From Acidobacteriota bacterium (lineage in GTDB: Bacteria > Acidobacteriota > Vicinamibacteria > Vicinamibacterales > UBA8438): a DNA stretch of 33,402 bases. Each line of letters starts with the position of its first letter. Position 1 is the stretch's first letter. Location: positions 538 to 33,939 of the forward strand of contig JAGWAJ010000013.1 of the NCBI GenBank assembly GCA_021296475.1, read 5' to 3'. A program made the translations under genes and the position numbers. This document shows, one piece after another, positions 22,434-30,258 of this stretch. The notes beneath the pieces are model-generated. The model did no database searches. It was not told the DNA's origin and was given only the letters and a program-made list of their open reading frames with translations.

Positions 22434-23591
22434 TCAGGCGGCAGGACGGGCCGTGCGGGCGAGCACGGCCTCGTAGAAGGCCTCGTAGCGGGGGACGATC
22501 TCCTCCGCGCAGAACTGCTCGTGCACCCGGCGGCAGGCGCCGGCGGCCAGATTGCGGTGGAGCGCGGAGTCGGTCAGCAGCCGCACCGCGCTGTCCGCCA
22601 TCCCGGCGAGGTCGTCGGGGTCGTGCAGGAAACCGGACTCGCCGTCGACGATCACCTCGGGCAGGCCTCCGACCCGCGAGGCCACCACCGGCACCTCGCA
22701 CGCCATCGCCTCGAGGGCCGCGACGCCGAAGCTCTCCTGGGCCGACGGCAGCAGGCACACGTCCGCGATCGAGAGCAGCGGGACAACGAGCTCCTGCTCC
22801 CCCACCGCCTCGACGTCGCCTGCCAGGCCGAGCTCTCCCGCCCGGCGGCAGGCGGGCGCGAGGTCGGGCCCGTCGCCCACCAGCAACAGCCGGGCCGGCA
22901 ACCGCTCCCGGATGCGCCGGAAGATGTCGATCACCGCCTTCGCGCGCTTCACCGGCCGGAAGTTGGAGACGTGGATGACCAGCCGGGCGTCGGGATCGCC
23001 CCGCCGATAGCGCGCGCGCAGCGACTCGTCCACCGAGCGGCGGTGATACTGGCAGTCGAGGAAGTTGGGAATGACCTGGATGCGGGCGCGCACCGGCAGG
23101 TGCCGGTAGGTATCGTCGCGCAGGCTCTCGGACACCGCCGTGACTCCGTCGGAGTGGTCGATCGAGAACGCCGCCGTCTCCAGGTAGGACGGGTCGCTGC
23201 CGATGAGCGTCACGTCGGTGCCGTGGAGGGTCGTGATGACCCGCGGCACCTGTCCGTCGCCCCCCGCAGCCAGGATCTGGCGTGCGAGGTACGCGGCCGT
23301 GGCATGCGGAATCGCATAGTGGGCGTGGATAATGTCGAGCCGGTAGGCCCGCGCCACCTCGACGATCTTGCTGGCCAGCGAGAGCAGGTACTGCGGCTCC
23401 CGAAACAGAGGGTAGCCGGGGGTCTGAACGGCGTGGAACGCGAGGCCGGCCTGGAAGTCGCCGAGCCGGACCGGGGGCTCGCTGCTGATCAGCCGCACCT
23501 CGTGCCCGCGGCGGGCGAGCACCTTGGCGAGTTCCGTGGCGACGATGCCGCTGCCGCCGACCGACGCATAGCAGACGATGCCGACGTTCAT
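22434..23591 (-). CDS. bshA: BshA-like glycosyltransferase (N-acetyl-glucosaminyl L-malate synthase)
   Basis: BshA joins UDP-GlcNAc to L-malate, the first step of bacillithiol synthesis. The 385-residue GT4 protein shows the BshA-specific pattern: GIVCYASVGGSGIVATELA, FHAVQTPGYPLFREPQYLLS, DIIHAHYAIPHATAAYLA, ITTLHGTDVTLIGSDPSY and FSIDHSDGVTAVSESL. The GT-B C-terminal motif follows (PSAQESFGVAALEAMACEVP, the E-x7-E site). It is cytoplasmic and starts at ATG 23591. Typical partners bshB and bshC are not in the window: the LmbE-like neighbour is exported, so it is unlikely to be BshB. A minisatellite lies just upstream. The family match is strong; substrate identity is inferred. Confidence 0.85.
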   Translation of the reverse strand: MNVGIVCYASVGGSGIVATELAKVLARRGHEVRLISSEPPVRLGDFQAGLAFHAVQTPGYPLFREPQYLLSLASKIVEVARAYRLDIIHAHYAIPHATAAYLARQILAAGGDGQVPRVITTLHGTDVTLIGSDPSYLETAAFSIDHSDGVTAVSESLRDDTYRHLPVRARIQVIPNFLDCQYHRRSVDESLRARYRRGDPDARLVIHVSNFRPVKRAKAVIDIFRRIRERLPARLLLVGDGPDLAPACRRAGELGLAGDVEAVGEQELVVPLLSIADVCLLPSAQESFGVAALEAMACEVPVVASRVGGLPEVIVDGESGFLHDPDDLAGMADSAVRLLTDSALHRNLAAGACRRVHEQFCAEEIVPRYEAFYEAVLARTARPAA

Positions 23592-23677
23592 GCAGCAGCA
23601 GCCTCCCGGCGCCCATCCGCGCGGGTGGGCGCCGCGTACGTCATGACGCCCCGCCCGCGGCGCGCGTTTAGGTCGCG

Positions 23678-23731
23678 CCGCGCCCGGCTACCGCACCGCG
23701 CCCGACTACCGCACCGCGCCCGGCTACCGCG
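23678..23731. repeat. 18-bp tandem repeat, three copies
   Basis: Three head-to-tail units of CCGCGCCCGGCTACCGCA (copies 1 and 2 differ by one base, copy 3 by its last base) lie in the 243-bp gap between the BshA-like gene and the secreted protein gene on the same strand. A partial fourth unit follows. No spacer sequences separate the units, so it is not a CRISPR array. I see nothing else in this gap. Confidence 0.8.
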
Positions 23732-23834
23732 CCGCGCTGCGCCCGACCTCGGAGGGCGTACGCAGAAACGCGGCCGCTCCAGCGTGCGAGCTTATGCGGC
23801 CGCGGGTCGATCCGATCTCGTGTCGTCCGGGGCC

Positions 23835-24740
23835 CTACGGCGTGACGGTGACGGTCACGTCGTCCGACACGGCCAAGCCGCCGTCGTGCGCCAGCGCGCG
23901 GAGCACGTAGCTGCCCGGCTTGGAGAACGTCGCCTCCACCTCCCACCGGCCGTCCTCGGGGGCTTCCGGAGTGGACCACCCCGGCGACCACGGCGACTCC
24001 TCGCCCTCGCGCGTGTCCTCCCAGACCTTGATCTGGGGCGGATCGAACGTGACGTCGCCGGACCCGCGGTACACGAACCACGACATCCGTAGCCCGGTTG
24101 CGCTGTCGGTGGTGATGCGACCCGGCGAGCGGGGGCTCGTGGGTGCCAGCGGCCGCGCCGTCGGCAGGCCGTCGTCGGTGACGACCGCCCGCAACGTCAG
24201 CGGCTCGCCCGCCGCGACGCTGCGGAACGACTGGCCCTCGACGCTGAGGCCCGGGGGCTCGTTGACCTCCGACTCCGGGGTCGCGCCGGCCGCGCCGGAA
24301 GCGCCGTAGTTGGCCTGCACGACCAGGTCGTTGATGTAGTAGTCGCGCTTCAGCGTCGCGTAGGCCCGCTCGGTCTGCCCGTTGGTCGTCAGGGTCCAGA
24401 TCAGCTCCTTGTCGCCGAAGTCGGCAGGGACGCGAATCCGGAAGACGAACCGGTTGCGCCGCGGGTGAAAGTGCGTCGGCTGTCCCTGATCGGGGCCGCC
24501 GGGCTCGATGCGGTTGTCCGGGCCGACCGGAACGTCGATCGTTTCCTCCCAGTTCCGGTTCATGTAGCCGAACACGAGGTTGAAGGAGCCGTCCTCGTTC
24601 GGCTCCCACCCCTCGTAGGCCGGCGCGATGTTCTGCCCCGTCGCGAACGACTGTTGGGCGTGAGCGGACGGCGCCCCGGCGAGCGCCGCCGCCCCGACGA
24701 AGAGCAATGCCAATGCCGCGCTGCGCACCGTGGTCCTCAC
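23835..24740 (-). CDS. secreted protein of unknown function, partner of the copper/haem oxidase
   Basis: The 301-residue protein begins with a GTG at 24740 and a clear signal peptide (RSAALALLFVGAAALAGAPS, cleavage near AHAQ). The mature part starts NIAPAYEGWEPNEDGSFNLV and contains FGYMNRNWEE and PTHFHPRRNRFVFRIRVP, a beta-rich conserved block I recognise only as a recurrent uncharacterised acidobacterial family. The C-terminal third (GRWEVEATFSKPGSYVLRAL then AHDGGLAVSDDVTVTV) looks like an immunoglobulin-like or PKD-type sandwich. The start overlaps the preceding stop by one base (TAGTG), so it is translationally coupled to the monooxygenase-like protein and probably acts with it in the periplasm or at the surface. 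No enzyme motif is visible. Confidence 0.7.
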   Translation of the reverse strand: MRTTVRSAALALLFVGAAALAGAPSAHAQQSFATGQNIAPAYEGWEPNEDGSFNLVFGYMNRNWEETIDVPVGPDNRIEPGGPDQGQPTHFHPRRNRFVFRIRVPADFGDKELIWTLTTNGQTERAYATLKRDYYINDLVVQANYGASGAAGATPESEVNEPPGLSVEGQSFRSVAAGEPLTLRAVVTDDGLPTARPLAPTSPRSPGRITTDSATGLRMSWFVYRGSGDVTFDPPQIKVWEDTREGEESPWSPGWSTPEAPEDGRWEVEATFSKPGSYVLRALAHDGGLAVSDDVTVTVTP

Positions 24741-26149
24741 TAGTCTTCGTTGTTGTTCGCGTTCGCGGCGTCGTCCGAGGTGCCGCAGGTGATGCAGCCG
24801 ATGTCGCGCCCGCCGGCCGCCATCAACTCCGCCTCGCGCTCGGCGACCTCGGTCGCGAACTCCTCGTCGTCCATGTAGACGGCCTGGATCAGGTTGATGA
24901 ACATGTTGTCAACCGAGCGGTGTCCCGAGCCGGACCAGTTGCGCGGGTCGACCACGTTCGGGTTGGTCGGCGTGTTGTCGAAGTAGCCGGTCAGGTGCAG
25001 GATGGTGCCCTTCGGCAGGAGCGGCGCCGCGTCGTCCTCGTACTTGTAGACCCGCACCCAGTTGTGGTCGTAGCCGGAGCAGTTGAGGGTCTGCACGGTC
25101 GTCCCCCAGACCGCCTCCAGGCACATCCGGACGCCCGGCGCGTGCATGTGCGGCTCGTAGACGCTCAGCTTCGCGTTCTCCGGCAGCGTGAAGTAGGCGT
25201 CCGCGCGCTGATTCGACTCCATCGCCCGGATGTCGAGGTCGGGGCCGTTGCCGAAGAAGAGGAGCTGCATCTCCTTCGTCGGCTCGTAGCCCACCGGGTG
25301 GAACTTGAAGCCGACGTCGAGGTGCGCCGTCGTGTCGATCCCGTTCGCGTGGAGGTGCGTCGAGGGGAAGATGACGACCGAGCCGGCCTTCATCGGAACT
25401 CCCGCCTCCTGATCGAAAACGTCGGCATTGCGCCCCACTTCGTGCACCGGGAGCGTGTACGCCGCGCTCGGGTCCTGCGTGTCCGGGGGCATCAGCGTCG
25501 TCGCCGAATGGTGGACGACGAAGAGGCCGCCGACGGTGTCGGACCGCACGCCGCGCGGCAGGTCGTTGCGCTCCTTGTACTCGATGGCGGCGATGTAGCG
25601 GTCCTCGGTCAGGCCGCTCTCCACCACGCCGAGGGAGCCCCACCAGTCCGGCGCCTCGCCCGGCACCTCGAACGAGGGCGACGAGACGACGAGATCGGGC
25701 TCACCGAGCTCCCACTCGTCCACGTCGATGAACGGCGGCGGCGTCGGCATGTCGGCCGGGTCGCCCTGCGGCGCGCCGTTGTCGGCCCAGCGGGCGATCG
25801 TCGCGATCTCGGCGTCGCTCAGCGACCAGTCGTCCTTGAAATCCTGGATGCCGATGTCCTTCTCGATGTACCAGGGCGGCATCACGCCCATCTGATCGCG
25901 AAGGCCGGTGCGGTACTTGATGGCCCGCGCCCAGGGGCGGACGTCCTCGTAGCTGATGAGCGGCATCGGGGCCAGCGCGTTCGGCCGATGGCACTTCTGG
26001 CAGCTCCGCTGCAGGATCGGGGCGATGTCCTTGCTGAAGGTCGGATGATCGACCGCGGTCTGCGCCGCCGCGGGGGCCGACGCCACCACCAGCGCCGCGA
26101 GGCCGACGAGGCCCGCCAGCCGGCTGAACTTGCGCGTGCTCTCCATCAT
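24740..26149 (-). CDS. secreted cytochrome c / copper type II monooxygenase-like protein
   Basis: The 469-residue protein starts at ATG 26149, since AGAGGA lies nine bases upstream; a longer frame to 26176 lacks this. After the signal peptide (to about residue 29), a cytochrome c-like domain carries C50xxC53H54 (SCQKCHRPN). The larger C-terminal part resembles the bacterial relatives of ascorbate-dependent copper monooxygenases (PHM/DBM). Its histidines are H213-H214 (VVHHSATT), H265/H267 (STHLHANG) and H334/H336 (EPHMHAPGVRM). M416 (VDNMF) is a candidate for the second copper's Met. A Cys pair (GCITC) and an Asn-rich tail close the protein. Together this suggests a periplasmic oxidase or hydroxylase fed electrons by its own haem. 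Its gene is coupled to the next one. Confidence 0.75.
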   Translation of the reverse strand: MMESTRKFSRLAGLVGLAALVVASAPAAAQTAVDHPTFSKDIAPILQRSCQKCHRPNALAPMPLISYEDVRPWARAIKYRTGLRDQMGVMPPWYIEKDIGIQDFKDDWSLSDAEIATIARWADNGAPQGDPADMPTPPPFIDVDEWELGEPDLVVSSPSFEVPGEAPDWWGSLGVVESGLTEDRYIAAIEYKERNDLPRGVRSDTVGGLFVVHHSATTLMPPDTQDPSAAYTLPVHEVGRNADVFDQEAGVPMKAGSVVIFPSTHLHANGIDTTAHLDVGFKFHPVGYEPTKEMQLLFFGNGPDLDIRAMESNQRADAYFTLPENAKLSVYEPHMHAPGVRMCLEAVWGTTVQTLNCSGYDHNWVRVYKYEDDAAPLLPKGTILHLTGYFDNTPTNPNVVDPRNWSGSGHRSVDNMFINLIQAVYMDDEEFATEVAEREAELMAAGGRDIGCITCGTSDDAANANNNED

Positions 26150-26205
26150 GATGCTGAATCCTCTTTGTGCGAACATGGCACACTGCGTGCCGATTCGGTC
26201 CGATC

Positions 26206-26211
26206 ATTCTA
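26206..26211 (-). promoter_or_regulatory. candidate -10 box for the copper/haem oxidase gene
   Basis: TAGAAT on the minus strand lies about 57 nt before the ATG at 26149, in a 59-bp gap after the methyltransferase gene and overlapping its stop region. It would give this operon its own promoter. There is no clear -35. Confidence 0.3.
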
Positions 26212-27033
26212 TCGCAACATCGCGTCGTCGAACGCAAGCCCGAAGCGCGAGGTCCCCTGGGTCGACCCGGCGCGCCCCGGCGGGCGCGCGGACCCCGGGT
26301 TCCCCGCCCGCCGCGACGGAGCCGCGGCCTTGTGGCCGGTGATCACGGTGATCGACCCTTCGCTCCAGACGCAGTCGGAGCGGAAGCCGGCCGCCCGCAT
26401 CGCGGCCAGCTCCTCCTCCACCGGGAAGTAGGTGTCCTCCTCCGCCCACTCCTCGAAGTGCGCGAAGGCCCGCTCCTCGTCGATGCCGCAGGCGACCATG
26501 TGATCGGCCCAGCCGCGCCACGTCGCCGCGCGGGCGTCGGGCTCGGCCGGCAGGGTTGCGTCCGCGTTCACGAAGCACCCTCCCGGCTGCAGCGCATCGT
26601 GGATCCGCCCGTAGAGCGCGCGCTTGTCGTCCATCGACCGGACGTGATGGAGCGCGAGCGACGCGGCAACGCCGTCGCACCGCGGCAGCGGATCGTGAAA
26701 CGACCGGGTGTGGAACCGGGCGCGACCTCCGAAACGCGAAAGCCGGGTGCGGGCCTGCGCCAGCATTTCCGCGTCTACATCGATGAGGGCGACAGACCCG
26801 ACGTCCGGGTGGGCGAGGATGGCCTCCGCCAGCGCCCCGGTTCCGCCGCCGAGGTCGAGGACGAGACCCGCGCCCGGCGAGGCCGTCTCTCCATCGGGCC
26901 ACGCCGCGCCGGCGGCGACCTCGCGCGCCGCAATCTCGATCATCGCCTCGTAGCCCGGAATGAAGCGCCGGATCGTCTCGTCGTAGGCGGCGATCTCGAG
27001 CCGCAGATGGCGGCGGACGGAGTGCGTGGCCAT
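26209..27033 (-). CDS. class I SAM-dependent methyltransferase
   Basis: The 274-residue protein has motif I LVLDLGGGTGALAEAIL, VALIDVDAEMLAQA at strand 2, GVAASLALHHVRSMDDK at the motif IV region and LQPGGCFVNADATLP, a standard small-molecule methyltransferase fold. The ATG at 27033 (MATHSVRRHLRLEIAAYDET) fits the usual N-terminal helix better than longer frames. The last 35 residues are Arg/Gly/Pro-rich and look like an unconserved tail. It lies 22 bp downstream of another methyltransferase gene on the same strand, so the two are co-transcribed. The acceptor is not predictable from sequence. Confidence 0.75.
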   Translation of the reverse strand: MATHSVRRHLRLEIAAYDETIRRFIPGYEAMIEIAAREVAAGAAWPDGETASPGAGLVLDLGGGTGALAEAILAHPDVGSVALIDVDAEMLAQARTRLSRFGGRARFHTRSFHDPLPRCDGVAASLALHHVRSMDDKRALYGRIHDALQPGGCFVNADATLPAEPDARAATWRGWADHMVACGIDEERAFAHFEEWAEEDTYFPVEEELAAMRAAGFRSDCVWSEGSITVITGHKAAAPSRRAGNPGSARPPGRAGSTQGTSRFGLAFDDAMLR

Positions 27034-27055
27034 GCCCTGGAGGTCGGAACCCGCG

Positions 27056-27685
27056 CTACTTCCGGAACACCGCGGCATAGTGGGCGGCCACCGGCCAGTC
27101 GGCGGTCTCGACGTGCGTGAACCCGGCCGCGGCGACCTCCGCGACCACCTGCGCGTCGTCGGTCCAGTGCGGCCAGGCCCGGAGGAAGCCGAAGAGGCCG
27201 CCGAACTCCAGCTCGATGATCGCCAGGCGGCCGCCCGGCTTCAGCGCCGCGTAGAGGCTGGCGTTGGTCGCTGCCGCATCGGTCAGGTGGTGGTAGACGC
27301 GGCGCTGGAAGATCGCATCGCAGCAGTCGGGAGCCAGATTCGTGTCGTGCTCGCCGGCCTCGACCACCGCGACGTTGTCGAGGCCGGCCCCGGCGACCGC
27401 ATCGCGGATGTCGTCACGCCGGGCAGACGAGAGCTCGGTCGCGAGCACGCGGCCGGTCGGCCCCACCGCCCTCGCGACCTCGATGCTCAGCCAGCCGCTG
27501 CCGGCCCCGACGTCGGCCACCGTGTCTCCCGGCTGGAGATCGAGCAGGCGCACGAGCCGGTCCAACTCCGCCTCGCCGCCCCGGCCGGCGAGCAGGAGCA
27601 CCGCCGCCACCAGGCCGGTCACCACCAGGACGACCGCGCCCAACCCGAGGGCAGCCGGGCTCCGCCGATTCTGCGGACGCTGCAT
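27056..27685 (-). CDS. membrane-anchored class I methyltransferase
   Basis: A TM helix near the N-terminus (ALGLGAVVLVVTGLVAAVLL) is followed by a methyltransferase domain. Motif I is DTVADVGAGSGWLSIEVARA, strand 2 RVLATELS, and then come QRRVYHHLTDAAATNASLYA and LKPGGRLAIIELEF. The 209-residue protein is of the type often annotated as an L-isoaspartate or ubiquinone/menaquinone methyltransferase-like protein, but the substrate is unclear. The anchor should keep it at the cytoplasmic face or hold it on the outer side. The ATG at 27685 starts just before the hydrophobic helix. It faces the divergent ankyrin gene across 120 bp that should hold both promoters. Confidence 0.7.
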   Translation of the reverse strand: MQRPQNRRSPAALGLGAVVLVVTGLVAAVLLLAGRGGEAELDRLVRLLDLQPGDTVADVGAGSGWLSIEVARAVGPTGRVLATELSSARRDDIRDAVAGAGLDNVAVVEAGEHDTNLAPDCCDAIFQRRVYHHLTDAAATNASLYAALKPGGRLAIIELEFGGLFGFLRAWPHWTDDAQVVAEVAAAGFTHVETADWPVAAHYAAVFRK

Positions 27686-27805
27686 CCGGCCATTGTGACG
27701 CGGATCGGCGCTCTCCGGTTCCCGGGCCGGGCTCCGCCCCGGCGCCCGCGCTGGCTGGAATCCGACGACGACCGTGCAGTAGGATGCACGCAAGCGAACG
27801 TACAC

Positions 27806-29476
27806 ATGAGAGTAGCTGCCTCGCGCGACCCGGCGGCGTGTCTGCGGGCTCACGCGCACCGCCCAGCGCTCTCGGCGCGCGTCCTGCTCGCCGCGGGTGC
27901 CCTATCACTCGCCGGCGCCGTTCCGGTGGCCGGTGCCGTTCCGGTGGCCGGTGCCACACCGCTCGCCGCCGTCGTCGACAGTGGGTTGGCGGATGCCGCC
28001 GAGCGCCGCGACGTGGGCGCGGTCCAGGCGCTCGTTGCGGCGCAGGCGGACCCCGACGCGCCGCAGGCCGACGGGGCCACGGCCCTGGCGTGGGCGGCGC
28101 ACTGGGACCATCTCGACATCGCCGAGCTGCTGCTGGACGCCGGGGCGGACCCCGACGCGGCGAACGACCTCGGCGTGACTCCGTTGATGCTCGCGAGCGC
28201 CAACGGGAGCGCGGCGATGGTCGAGCGGCTGCTCGGCGCGGGCGCGGATCCGGACACGGCCCGGCCGGCCGGCGAGACCGCGCTCATGATGGCCGCGCGC
28301 GCTGGCGCGGCCGCCGTCGTTCGGCTGCTCATCGCGGCCGGCGCCGACGTCGACCGGTCAACGCGCGGCGGCCACACGGCCCTCATGTGGGCGGCCGGGG
28401 AACGCCACCCGCGGGTCGTCACCCTGCTCGCCGAGGTCGGCGCGGACGTCCACGCGCGCACCCGCATCCGGACCCGGCAGGGGCGCCCCGTCGTGCGGGA
28501 AACGATCGTGCTGAGCCCGTTCGAGGCGGTCAATCCCGCCGGGCTGCCGCGCGACGGAGACCGGGACCCGCCGCGGCCAGAGGGCGGCTTCACGCCGTTG
28601 CTCCACGCGGTGCTGGCCGGCGACCCGGAGGTGGTCGGCGTGCTGCTGGCCGCAGGGGCCGACGTGGACGACGCCGGACCCGACGGCGTCACCGCGCTCA
28701 TGCTGGCGCTCACCAAGCGCCGCACGGCGGTAGCCCACCTGCTGCTCGAACGGGGCGCCGACCCCGACCCCGCCGAGGCGGGCTACACCGCTCTGCACCT
28801 TGCCGCGGCCACCGGACAACCGGCCATCGCCGAGGCGCTCCTGGCGCGCGGCGCCGACCCCGACGCCCGCCTCGAGCGGCCGCAGCGCCTGACGAACGCG
28901 TTCGAGATCGGGGTGTTCACGTCGCCCGGCTCGGGCCGGCTGACCCAGATCGGCTCGACGCCGTTTCTCGTGGCGGCGAAGTCCGCCGACGCCCCGATGA
29001 TGCGCGTTCTGGCCGAGGCGGGCGCCGACCCGCACCGGACGACCGACGACGGGACGACGGCGCTGATGCTGGCCGCCGGCCTCGGCAAGCGGGCGGCGAC
29101 CGACATCACCTACTACGACTGGACGGAGGAGAAGGCGGTCGACGCGCTCGCCGCGGGCCTGGAGCTGGGCCTCGACGTCAACGCGGCCAATGCGCACGGC
29201 GAGACGGCGCTCCACGCCGCCGCCTACCACAACGCGAACCGCGTCATCCGCTTCCTCGTCGACCGGGGCGCGGACCTCGACGCGCAGAACGCGGCCCGGC
29301 AGACCCCGCTGCGGATCGCGGAGGGGCATCTCATCTGCTGCACCACGTTCGTCCGTCACGCCGAGGCCGGAGCCGAGCTTCGTGCGCTCGGGGCCGACCC
29401 GAGTGCCGGCATCCAGTTGACGTTCGGCCTGACCAGCTATGGGGACGAGACCGAGGTGGAGGATCCGCGACCGTGA
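27806..29476 (+). CDS. secreted ankyrin-repeat protein
   Basis: The 556-residue protein starts at ATG 27806. An N-terminal signal-like region (ARVLLAAGALSLAGA, with a duplicated GAVPVA) precedes about twelve ankyrin repeats: the TPLMLA/TALMWA then LLLxAGADPD pattern begins near residue 65 and runs almost to the end. A 40-residue insert between repeats 5 and 6 (RIRTRQGRPVVRETIVLSP) and another near PQRLTNAFEIGVFTSPGSGR break the series. Ankyrin repeats bind other proteins; here the likely partner is the secreted DUF1592/DUF1552 pair that follows. The stop overlaps the next GTG by four bases (GTGA), so the genes are coupled. Confidence 0.85.
   Translation: MRVAASRDPAACLRAHAHRPALSARVLLAAGALSLAGAVPVAGAVPVAGATPLAAVVDSGLADAAERRDVGAVQALVAAQADPDAPQADGATALAWAAHWDHLDIAELLLDAGADPDAANDLGVTPLMLASANGSAAMVERLLGAGADPDTARPAGETALMMAARAGAAAVVRLLIAAGADVDRSTRGGHTALMWAAGERHPRVVTLLAEVGADVHARTRIRTRQGRPVVRETIVLSPFEAVNPAGLPRDGDRDPPRPEGGFTPLLHAVLAGDPEVVGVLLAAGADVDDAGPDGVTALMLALTKRRTAVAHLLLERGADPDPAEAGYTALHLAAATGQPAIAEALLARGADPDARLERPQRLTNAFEIGVFTSPGSGRLTQIGSTPFLVAAKSADAPMMRVLAEAGADPHRTTDDGTTALMLAAGLGKRAATDITYYDWTEEKAVDALAAGLELGLDVNAANAHGETALHAAAYHNANRVIRFLVDRGADLDAQNAARQTPLRIAEGHLICCTTFVRHAEAGAELRALGADPSAGIQLTFGLTSYGDETEVEDPRP
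27917..27952. repeat. 18-bp tandem repeat, two copies, in signal-peptide codons
   Basis: Two perfect copies of GCCGTTCCGGTGGCCGGT encode a repeated AVPVAG in the signal-like region of the ankyrin protein. The period equals that of the two other tandem repeats in this window. Confidence 0.7.
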
Positions 29477-30258
29477 CCCGCTCCCGTCCGGCCCGAGCAA
29501 CGATGGCGAAGCGCGCGATCGGGGTGGCGGGAGCCACCGCCCTTCTCGTCCTGGCCACCGCGTCGCCCGGCTCGGCCGCGTCGCCCGGCTCGGCCGCGTC
29601 GCCCGGCTCGGCTGCGTCGCCCGGCTCGGCCGCGTCGCCCGGCTCGGCCGCGTCGTCCGGCGCTCTCGCGCAGCCCCCTGGCAGCGCCGCGGGCGAGCGG
29701 CGCACGGTCGAAGGCGCGCCGGTTGCGGTCGCGTCGACGCGCGCCCTGCTCGACCGGTACTGCGTCACCTGCCACAACGACCGGCTCCGGACGGCCGGCC
29801 TGACGCTGGCCGGCGTCGACCCGGCGCACGTGGGAGCCGACCCCGCGATCTGGGAGAAGGTGGTCCGCAAGCTCCGCACCGCCACGATGCCGCCCGCCCC
29901 GCGCCCCCGTCCCGACGCGGCAGCCTACGCCGACACCGTCGCCTATCTGTCGGGCGCGCTCGACCGGTACGCGGAAGCCAACCCCGACCCGGGCCGGCCG
30001 GCCGTGCAGCGGCTCAACCGCACGGAGTACGTCAACGCCATCCGCGACCTGCTGGCCCTCGAGGTCGACGGCCGGTCGCTGCTGCCGGCGGACGAGTCGA
30101 GCTACGGCTTCGACAACGTCGGCGACGTGCTCTCCGTCTCCCCCGGCCTACTCGAGCGCTACCTGCTGGCCGCGGCGCGGATCAGCCGGCGCGCCGTCGG
30201 CGACCCGACGCTGCGGCCTATCGGACGTCGCCGCTGCTCTCGCAGGACGACCGCGTGA
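29473..30258 (+). CDS. DUF1587/DUF1592-family cytochrome-like protein, N-terminal part (frameshifted)
   Basis: The GTG at 29473 overlaps the ankyrin stop; ATG 29503 is an alternative. A signal peptide ends in an SPGSAA hexapeptide repeated five times. Then comes a cytochrome c-like motif (DRYCVTCHNDRLRTAGLTLA) and a DUF1587 block (VQRLNRTEYVNAIRDLLALE, ESSYGFDNVGDVLSVSPGLL). The family continues for another 550 residues, but this frame ends at 30258 with an unrelated tail (RPIGRRRCSRRTTA). The expected continuation (YRTSPLLSQDDRV) lies in the next frame from about 30215, so one indel splits the gene. Homologues are secreted and of unknown function, often clustered with DUF1552 proteins. Confidence 0.75.
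   Translation: MTRSRPARATMAKRAIGVAGATALLVLATASPGSAASPGSAASPGSAASPGSAASPGSAASSGALAQPPGSAAGERRTVEGAPVAVASTRALLDRYCVTCHNDRLRTAGLTLAGVDPAHVGADPAIWEKVVRKLRTATMPPAPRPRPDAAAYADTVAYLSGALDRYAEANPDPGRPAVQRLNRTEYVNAIRDLLALEVDGRSLLPADESSYGFDNVGDVLSVSPGLLERYLLAAARISRRAVGDPTLRPIGRRRCSRRTTA
29561..29650. repeat. 18-bp tandem repeat, five copies, coding
   Basis: Five units of CGTCGCCCGGCTCGGCCG (one carries a single T) encode SPGSAA repeats between the signal peptide and the cytochrome-like domain of the preceding CDS. Frame is preserved because the unit is a multiple of three. Confidence 0.9.

Noticed and set aside
23678-23731. Possible CRISPR array from short direct repeats
   Set aside because: The 18-bp units abut with no unique spacers, and no cas gene is present. 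It is a plain tandem repeat.
19761-24092. Very long plus-strand open frame opposite the LmbE and BshA genes
   Set aside because: It is the codon-bias shadow of the real minus-strand genes: Arg, Ala, Gly and Val-rich, with no family pattern, and it covers several genes and intergenic DNA.
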